This document shows positions 31,944 through 38,645 of a stretch of 38,645 nt of DNA, one piece after another. This stretch comes from Branchiostoma floridae. Lineage: Eukaryota > Chordata > Leptocardii > Amphioxiformes > Branchiostomatidae. Below the pieces are notes generated by a model. The model saw only the letters and a list, made by a program, of their open reading frames with translations, was not told the DNA's origin and searched no databases. Where the stretch lies: the NCBI RefSeq assembly GCF_000003815.2, contig NC_049980.1, forward strand, positions 885,475 to 924,119. Reading direction: 5' to 3'. Numbering within the stretch: position 1 is the stretch's first letter; every line of letters starts with the position of its first letter. A program made the position numbers and the translations under genes.

Positions 31944-32326
31944 GACAATGGTAGCAAAGTACACTCCTTGAAGAGCCACAGTTTGATAACAAAAACTGCT
32001 GATACTGCTGTTATAAGTGCTTGTTTTTCTCGCCACTGTTGTCGTCTTCCCACCTATACGACCATATCTCACACATCAGCCGTTGAAAAAACATCACGGG
32101 ACTCGTTTGTGACTGATTATAAGGTCTGAGTGGGGAAATAAACTGTAGTATAAATCCTCTTTACAACTGACGTGTCGATAAAAAATCCTCTCAAGGATTG
32201 GTCTGGGAAATAAAGATAACAGTCTCATGGCGCTACCTGTAATGTGTAGGCAACGTGTTACAACACCGGTCAATGGGACAGAGTCGCATACAGGTCCAAG
32301 TCATACATCTTTGCATGTTGTTCCAC

Positions 32327-32851
32327 GTAAGGCCACAGCAAGTAAATTTTATGGATGACATCAGCGCGCGCATTAATTTTTGCCTGATTTCAGAAAAAGA
32401 AACAATAATTATTTTTTCTTCTCCGGAGATGTTCAACATGACGATAAAGTAGCAAAATGGGAAAGTATGTTGTGTTGTAGCCTAATGATCGTACTTGTAG
32501 AAGTGACATTAGCAAGATAGTCATGACTGCAGATATAGATTCTGAAGTGAAACCAGCTGGATAGTTGTAAAAGTAGTACCACTATTGAAGCCATGAGTGA
32601 ACTAGTAGTAGTTGCCAACTTGGTACGTAATACCAATCCACCACACTAGTGTCACTTTTACTACACTTCTTCGCTTTGTTTTGTCACTTTAACTCTTGTT
32701 ACAAGTTACAACGTTTATAGTGTCTATTTTGAAAATTTAGCCATCTTGTTTTTTTTTACCCATCTTGTTTTTTTTCCGCCCATTTTTTCTCATTATCTAT
32801 GCGGTCTGCAGAGGATGTCGTCCATAAAATTTACTTGCTGGGACCTCAGGT
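32327..32851. mobile_element. MITE family G, copy 2, with internal minisatellite
   Basis: The left end GTAAGGCCACAGCAAGTAAA, then ATGGATGACATC, is inverted at the right as GATGTCGTCCATAAAATTTA, then CTTGCTGGGACCT. The interior contains repeated TAGTTGTAAAAGTG/TAGAAGTGAC units (about 32493-32615) and a CCATCTTGTTTTTTT-CCGCCCAT tail, the same order as copy 3. Confidence 0.65.
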
Positions 32852-33087
32852 TCTTTTTGTAGACTTCTCTTGGGAAATTTATAATGGGTTTGACCATAAT
32901 TTCTCGGAACGTCTGCCAGAATTTTAAAAGGTGTACCTGGAAGTACAGAACATTAATGCGTCTCTCTCAGGAATAGTTTGAAAGGGTTGACGACATGTAA
33001 AAGGACACGCTACCCGGAAAGACATACATTTTTTTTTACGTTTTAACATTTTATTGGATGCAAACTTTTAACATATTTCATATTGTT

Positions 33088-33190
33088 AGAAGAAGAAGAA
33101 CTTTATTGCATGACAACTGTAGAGGATACAGTGTATTGCAACTTGTACATACAATAAATACAGAACAGTTTATCTACATGATTTACTAGT
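33088..33190 (-). repeat. LINE-like 3' tail (minus orientation)
   Basis: A GAA repeat is followed by CTTTATTGCATGACAACTGT and TGCAACTTGTACATACAATA. Read on the minus strand this ends ...ATGCAATAAAGTTCTTCTTC, the usual form of a CR1/L2-like LINE tail. Confidence 0.4.
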
Positions 33191-33651
33191 ATCTAAGAAT
33201 CTAAGAATCTAATCTATTTCACACATGGTATGTAGTATTAACAATCAGGCTAGCATTTGTCTCGTTTTTTAAATGAGTTATATATAACATTGGATGTGAA
33301 CGTTTCAACATGTCATTGAACGTAAAGATCCCATAATGTAATATTTAGAATATCAAAAACATATTATTTGAAATTTGAATTATTTTTCAAAACTTTCTTG
33401 GATGTGGAAAATCTAAAATGTCATTGCCCAAGTACAGTGTAAACTTAAACAGGGTGTGACCATACGGGTTACTTGGAAAATATGTTGGAATGCCTACGTG
33501 GTTACTTGTTAATGGGTGCAAAGTACATTTTTCATGACACGTTATCAATCACATGCTGCAATTTGTGTTATTAGTAAATTTTAAGAGCCCACTTTAGAAG
33601 TCAAGTATGATGTTTGTTTGTTTTTGCTTTGGGCTGATTGTGATCTTTTTT

Positions 33652-33672
33652 GGGGGGATGGGGGCGGTGGGG
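33652..33672 (+). other. G-rich run with G-quadruplex potential
   Basis: GGGGGGATGGGGGCGGTGGGG can supply four runs of three or more G. Confidence 0.4.
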
Positions 33673-33962
33673 TTAAATATTTCGGGACATTAGACTTTTA
33701 AAAGACCTCAGCGATTGTAACATGTAATATTTTCCCAGATTTTACCTGTTTCTGGCAAATTGATTTGGACAAAAAGAAGGTCACAAATATGCCAAACCCA
33801 TGACCAACTGTAAACCTCTTATAGCGTTATTCTCTTTGAAAGTTTCGAACAAAATCCTCCCCTGCAGTTCAAAAGAGTCGCTAGGGGGCCGACACCTACC
33901 AATTACTCTCTGTCCCGAATCTATCAACCACTCTATAGTCACGAGTTAAGCATTTCCACAAC

Positions 33963-34002
33963 GGAGAGAGAGAAAGAGCGAGAGAGAGAGAGAGAGAGAG
34001 AA
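33963..34002. repeat. GA dinucleotide array
   Basis: About 40 bp of GAGAGA with two interruptions, 150 bp before candidate exon 3. Confidence 0.8.
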
Positions 34003-34149
34003 ACACTATCTAAACACTTTCTGGCGAAGGTGATTAAGCAATGCCTTTGAACTTTCCTGTTCGTGAACTCGAATTCGTTTCGCAAATGCCAAGCGTCTAC
34101 TCTCCGCACTGGGCACAAGCAAGAGTAAAATGTAGCTGTTCCTTCTCAG

Positions 34150-34232
34150 AAACAACTGACAGTGCCATGGATTGCCAGCCTCCGGGGGAATGGTGGCCGC
34201 TGGTAGCCTTCCATCCCAGTGGACACTACTAA
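34150..34232 (+). CDS. Exon 3 (C-terminus) of the candidate secreted peptide
   Basis: The acceptor GCTGTTCCTTCTCAG ends at 34149. In the frame required by a phase-1 donor at 30156 it reads K-TTDSAMDCQPPGEWWPLVA, then FHPSGHY and a TAA stop at 34230-34232. It adds the sixth mature cysteine, ten residues after the previous one, and an aromatic, proline-rich tail. Coding lengths 73 + 114 + 83 = 270 nt give 89 residues plus stop. The intron would be about 4 kb and repeat-filled. An ATTAAA polyadenylation-like hexamer occurs near 34763. The linkage to exon 2 is inferred from phase and cysteine count only; transcript data would decide. Confidence 0.35.
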
Positions 34233-35119
34233 CCATGAAGTATGTGGAAGTGTGGAAAGGAAGCTTTATAGATTTGTTGATGTAGCGGGGAAAGTTGGCG
34301 TATATCTCTGTGATGTATGCCACAGTTATGCGAAGCATGTGTCACGCGGGATGTTTCCTGAAACACTGAAATTGACGGACATCCGATGTCAGTATTGTGC
34401 TGATTTTGGTTCTTCCTCTCCAAGCAGATGCTAGGGCGGATTGAACATGGAAAAGATCAAAATGTTTTTGTTGTTGCTGCTTTCATTTCTGACTGTCAGG
34501 ATTCTCTGACAGCCGCTTGTCACTCAGTGATCGCCGTGATCACAAAAATCGTACGTCATCGTGTTTTAGGATCATAAAGCGTGCTCATTTGTCAATCGCA
34601 GGTAAATCGTAGATGAAATAAGTCAGGAGGAGCGTCATGCAACAAAAAAACAAGTGAACTGGATTTTGTTTATGTTCAGAATTTCTTCATAGCCATGCGA
34701 TTTTTATCCCGATGGCAGGCATCATTACATACAGCCTTTTTTTCTACTGATGATTTATAGAATTAAACCATGTTCTGATATCGTCGATGTTGTTGAAAAC
34801 TTGAGCCTCGTGTCACTATAGTATACGGGATATGGTGTCGCAGGTACGTCGTGCGATGTATGTGACCGGTACTTAACCTCCACTGTTTTGAGCAGCTGCA
34901 GGAAAAACCCGGGGCAGTTGTTGAGCAGGAAAAACCCACAGAATTACAAAGCGCTGATTGTTGTTCCGATTGTCAAATTGAGTGGAAAATCACGTCTCAC
35001 TTCAATTATTGTTTACACAAAGCATTTGGAGTGTTGATAAAGTCTAAAATTATCGTCAGCTTTGTACCAGTATGCTATAGACCTAAGGCCTTTTTTCCGG
35101 TCCTCGATTCGTAGTGCTA
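34233..35119 (+). other. Possible 3' UTR of the candidate secreted-peptide gene and flank
   Basis: An ATTAAA hexamer lies near 34763. Short overlapping ORFs (34219-34434) show no family. A family K-like CTCCAAGCAGATGCTAGGG occurs at 34418. Confidence 0.3.
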
Positions 35120-35790
35120 ATACCCCCCTCACATTAGGCGAAAATCGATCGGACGACGAGTCTGCGAGCTCTAAATTACGAGGAGGCATGACCCTGCTGC
35201 CGACGAAGAAATGTCAAATTTCCCCCTTCCCGTCAGGGCCATGCCTCCTCGTAATTTAGAGCTCGCAGACTCGTCATCCGATCGATNNNNNNNNNNNNNN
35301 NNNNNNNNNNNNNNNNNNNNNNNNNNNNNNNNNNNNNNNNNNNNNNNNNNNNNNNNNNNNNNNNNNNNNNNNNNNNNNNNNNNNNNNNNNNNNNNNNNNN
35401 NNNNNNNNNNNNNNNNNNNNNNNNNNNNNNNNNNNNNNNNNNNNNNNNNNNNNNNNNNNNNNNNNNNNNNNNNNNNNNNNNNNNNNNNNNNNNNNNNNNN
35501 NNNNNNNNNNNNNNNNNNNNNNNNNNNNNNNNNNNNNNNNNNNNNNNNNNNNNNNNNNNNNNNNNNNNNNNNNNNNNNNNNNNNNNNNNNNNNNNNNNNN
35601 NNNNNNNNNNNNNNNNNNNNNNNNNNNNNNNNNNNNNNNNNNNNNNNNNNNNNNNNNNNNNNNNNNNNNNNNNNNNNNNNNNNACGAAGAAATGTCAGAG
35701 TTCCCCCTTCCCGTCAGGGCCATGCCTCCTCGTAATTTAGAGCTTGCAGACTCGTCGTCCGATCGATTTTCGGCTAATGTGAGGGGGTAT
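35120..35790. mobile_element. MITE family E (D-related) with internal foldback, split by a gap
   Basis: The left end ATACCCCCCTCACATTAGGC, then GAAAATCGATCGGACGACGAGTCTGC, is inverted at the right up to GCTAATGTGAGGGGGTAT (35790). Left of the gap, a 47-bp arm (35144-35190) is repeated inverted at 35240-35286. 397 N bases occupy 35287-35683. The sequence after the gap repeats the sequence before it. Confidence 0.65.
35287..35683. other. Assembly gap (397 N) inside MITE E
   Basis: 397 N, flanked by near-identical 84-bp sequences (35203-35286 and 35684-35767). Confidence 0.98.
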
Positions 35791-35853
35791 ATAATGAACA
35801 CGAACTCTGTCGGATACTTATATGTATTCACGTCCACATTCGTCATATTTTTA

Positions 35854-35949
35854 AGCCTGAGTACCATCCTCCGTAGTGACCATTGGCTCAGTACTTTAGC
35901 AAGCGAAAGCACTGAGCCAGCGGTCACAAAGGAGGATGGTACCTAGGCT
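35854..35949. repeat. Foldback element, 44-bp arms
   Basis: AGCCTGAGTACCATCCTCCG ... TGGCTCAGTACTTT pairs with AAAGCACTGAGCCA ... GGAGGATGGTACCTAGGCT around an 8-bp loop. Arms match at roughly 37 of 44 positions. Confidence 0.6.
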
Positions 35950-36436
35950 ATCATATTTTGGTCAGGGAAGACTCTTAAAAATTTCAACACAGAAATTAAA
36001 AAAAAAAAAACTTGTGACAGCGATGTAATGTCAAGGTAGCAAATGCACATTGATAAAACCTACTAGTTCAGTATGTTGGGCATGTATGCATGTAACAACT
36101 AGAATAGTTAACTGTTATATCATACTAAGGCAGGAAGGGTTGACGATAGAACGTGACGACATGTCTACTATTCAGCTGGCATTATTCCGACGAACGTTTG
36201 CTATCACGTACGTCAGTATCAAACATTCTCTGCAAGAGATATATTGTGTATTGTCTCTATCCACACATTGCCGCCGCGGTCCTCCTTTCTCAAAGCAAAG
36301 CGAAGGACGTAACCCAGAAAGAAATTGAACTTTTTGAGACATTTGTATCAATTTGTACATTATTTCTATTTGATGAACGCCACGGACGAATACGATTTCT
36401 GATACTATTAGGCTGTTAAGATTAATAACATTCAAA

Positions 36437-36552
36437 TTCAGCGAAACGACTTGTACCTTATTGCGAAATGACTTGTACCTTGTTGCGAGAAGGCTTGCCT
36501 TCTCGCGAACTGACGCTTGAGAACTGACATTGTTGCGAAACAACCTGTAACC
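36437..36552. repeat. 22-bp tandem repeat ending in a hairpin
   Basis: Units start GCGAAACGAC at 36441, GCGAAATGAC at 36463 and GCGAGAAGGC at 36485. Each of the first two is followed by TTGTACCTTRTT. The third unit turns into GCGAGAAGGC-TT-GCCTTCTCGC (36485-36506), a perfect 10-bp stem, and another GCGAAACAACC follows near 36535. Confidence 0.6.
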
Positions 36553-37880
36553 GTATAGGGCGTTGGATTGGAAACGCAGTCTCTTTGTTTGCAGTGTAGT
36601 GGGGAAAAACATGTCTCGAATGCTTCTAGAGATATCACGTGATGATTTTAAGATACATATTTCCCCTAATTATACTATACAGGGTGTATATTGGGAAATA
36701 TAGATATGATTCCAAGCTACACCAGAGCTCCCAACACGGAATGGTAGCAAAGTCATAGGAAACTTCCGAACGTGTGACAAGGGCTTTTGGAGATACCTTA
36801 TAATTTATTTAGTTTTCAAATTCAACGTAATAGGGTATGCTCGACAGTCCACAAATACGCCCGATACAGTTCTCTCCAAGCAGAGGTCGGTGGGGGAAAT
36901 TGTGACCCTCTCATCATTGGGCCAACGGACAGAAAACGGGATTCACACCAACCTCTGCTTGTAGAGTACGATACGCCGGTATTCAGCAAATATAACTGGC
37001 AATAAATGTCCAAATCGTTACTAATATCATTAAAGACAGGCAAACAGACAGGATTGTAAAAGGGCTATTTATTTGCCGGTGTAGCATTTTCAATTAGCTC
37101 AATTTTATTGATAATGTCTCCCTCTGTAACATGGTATTTCATACACAAGCCAAACACATTAATAAAATTTGATATTGCACTGTGACAGGCGTTTTGACAG
37201 GGTGATAACTCATGAGAAATGATTAAATTTTGCGCCTATTTTAGTGCACTATGATTTTCCATTAGGGACGATTCAGCGCTTGTTATTAGATGTGATTTGC
37301 TATGAAATCAATTTTAATACGATCAACTGTCTCTAACCCTGTGACACGATGAAGCGTTTTCCCGCGCAGGCTTAACGGTTTTACCGGAAATTCATTTTTC
37401 ACTAGGTCACGCAATAAGATCAATTATTTGATCATATAGTCTTCTCATATATAATGTTCAAGAGAGTGGCGTTTGAGTCATGTTATGGTCTTTGTTTCCA
37501 AGAAGTCCATTCACTATAGATATTTTCCTTGTAACCTTTATATTTTGTGTTTTTTTTGTCTTGCAAATTGTAAGCATTATTTGCCCGGCTAACATACAAC
37601 ACAAAGATATTATAGATTCATCTGTTGAATTTTTCCTTTTTTTTAAGCGACTGTAGGGCGTTTTTTTTTTGCCCGACCTACATACAACTTAGTTATAGTG
37701 TAAAAATATTCTCTTACAGGTTGAAATAGACGTTTTTAGATACGAGAAAAGAAAGATACTGTACCGTTTGAACGGATGTGCAGTAGCGGTAGAAAGTTGA
37801 AATGCGGAACATTTCCGTAAACAAAGGCCTACCGCCATGACTATAGCTAGGACGTGGGTTGTTACGATCATGAGGAGAGG
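36553..37880. other. Intergenic, AT-rich, unassigned
   Basis: Apart from the short K-like pair (36871-36964) I see AT-rich sequence. GCCCGGCTAACATACAAC (37583) and GCCCGACCTACATACAAC (37671) form a short direct repeat about 90 bp apart. Confidence 0.4.
36871..36964. mobile_element. MITE family K-like, copy 3 (short)
   Basis: CTCCAAGCAGAGGTCGGTG and the inverse CACCAACCTCTGCTTG enclose a span of about 90 bp. Confidence 0.45.
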
Positions 37881-37965
37881 ATGTTCAACTTCACGTCCTT
37901 CCTCCCGCCAAATCTGACCGAGTTTCCGTGGCGTGACAAAAGTACGCATGTGGCTGGCGTTGGCC
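37881..37965 (+). CDS. Candidate first coding exon, unknown protein
   Basis: The ATG at 37881 opens MFNFTSFLPPNLTEFPWRDK, then STHVAGVG, ending in phase 1 at GGCC|GTGAGT. The intron side of the donor is perfect, but the exon side is poor. Two N-glycosylation sequons (NFT, NLT) near the N-terminus and no signal peptide would suit the extracellular N-terminus of a membrane receptor, but this is only compositional. An overlapping ATG at 37870 in another frame weakens it. A 143-codon minus-strand ORF also covers the region. I do not recognise it. Confidence 0.22.
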
Positions 37966-38554
37966 GTGAGTCCAGACCTACGACTTCGTGTTTGTTTGTT
38001 TGTTTTTCCGATATAATTTGAACAGATTTTGAAGAAAGAAAATTTAACTGTATTAAGGGACATTAGATATAAAGTTGAATATCTAGCAGGAACTACAAAT
38101 ACATGTAGATAAACTAACAAATAGCATTATTCCACGCGGTTTATTATTAAAGAAAACTACTCTCCTTATAACGTCGCAAAACCCACACATTACAGAAAAA
38201 GTGGGATCTTTCGTCTTCCACTGTCTCAGAAAAAGAAACAATAAGTTACATCTTTGACTAGTTTAAGTTAGACTAGGGTAGTCGCTTACTCTAATGTTAT
38301 TTGCATTTGTATATTTACTATTATTTGTATGTCATTTTTGTCATTTGCAATTAGCCCTCGGGCAAGAATTTGAAATAAAACTTATTATTATTTCGGTGAC
38401 GCAAATGTCAAAACGGACGTCCGCGTACTTTCGGCGACTGTTTGATATTCCTTGTGTCCTATGTCCCCTTTTTCAATCCTTACCAGGCTTAATCCCAAGA
38501 CTCCCCCGAGGGCTTGGGGTATCTAACGTACTGTCCCCTTCATGACGCATCTAG

Positions 38555-38562
38555 TGACGTCA
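38555..38562. promoter_or_regulatory. CRE palindrome TGACGTCA
   Basis: This is a full CREB/ATF site, followed by AGCGCGCC. A half-site-like TGACGC lies at 38543-38548. It is 39 bp from the ATG at 38601, the placement usual for CRE sites in TATA-less promoters. Confidence 0.45.
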
Positions 38563-38600
38563 TAGCGCGCCACAGCCGGTGTCCCCCTTAGTCTTGACAA

Positions 38601-38645
38601 ATGGCGGACTTGGAGAGTACTGCAAACCGTCCGTCAGTACGATCT
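38601..38645 (+). CDS. Candidate start of a gene, cut by the window end
   Basis: The ATG at 38601 (context GACAAATGG) reads MADLESTANRPSVRS to the last base of the window. MADLE-type acidic starts are common in cytoplasmic and nuclear proteins. A perfect CRE palindrome 39 bp upstream and the GC-rich CGCGCC patch support a TATA-less promoter just before it. Only 15 codons are visible, so no family can be named. Confidence 0.35.
   Translation, partial: MADLESTANRPSVRS

Noticed and set aside
36441-36506. CRISPR-like spaced repeats
   Set aside because: Units are directly contiguous at 22 bp with no spacers, and the genome is animal.
36172-36612. 146-codon minus-strand ORF
   Set aside because: Runs across a tandem repeat and a hairpin, with no domain-like pattern and overlapping ORFs on the plus strand.
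37689-38120. 143-codon minus-strand ORF
   Set aside because: Mixed composition with no recognisable domain. The only splice-like signal nearby is on the plus strand.

Overview
This window looks like animal nuclear DNA, most likely from a cephalochordate (amphioxus, Branchiostoma). It has no bacterial gene organisation. Coding sequence is sparse: short GC-rich exons with GT/AG splice sites lie in AT-rich non-coding DNA. There are many small inverted-repeat transposable elements (MITEs) from several families, plus long microsatellites and three runs of N. MITEs with ends of this general kind are known from amphioxus. The species call rests on general character and recall, not on an alignment.

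Left part (1 to about 12 kb), minus strand: the start of a secreted macroglobulin/complement-type (A2M/TEP superfamily) gene. Exon 1 (11578-11675) encodes a signal peptide and ends at an AG|GTGGGT donor in phase 2. About 7.9 kb further along the gene, exon 2 (3510-3700) encodes an MG1-like beta-sandwich segment and starts in the matching phase. The rest of the gene should lie beyond position 1. Intron 1 is packed with MITEs, and exon 2 has MITEs within 25-40 bp on both sides, including an internally deleted mariner.

Middle (about 12-29 kb): no confident gene. It holds MITE families with TA, TTA or TTAA flanks, foldback elements, dispersed repeats, a GATA/GATT microsatellite, and an X-box-like palindrome (24738-24763) next to a short ORF.

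Right part (29-35 kb), plus strand: a candidate three-exon gene for a small secreted cysteine-rich peptide (exons 29255-29327, 30043-30156 and 34150-34232; 89 residues). Phases match across both introns, and the mature part would have six cysteines, C-x3-C-x3-C-x9-C-x3-C-x10-C. I do not recognise the family, and this is the best candidate for something undescribed. Its second intron holds a 372-bp AGT array and more MITEs.

Right edge (37.8-38.6 kb), plus strand: two weak candidate first exons. One at 38601, cut by the window end, sits about 40 bp downstream of a perfect CRE palindrome. The gap at 35287-35683 is flanked by an 84-bp duplication about 95% identical, which suggests unmerged haplotypes or a tandem element copy.
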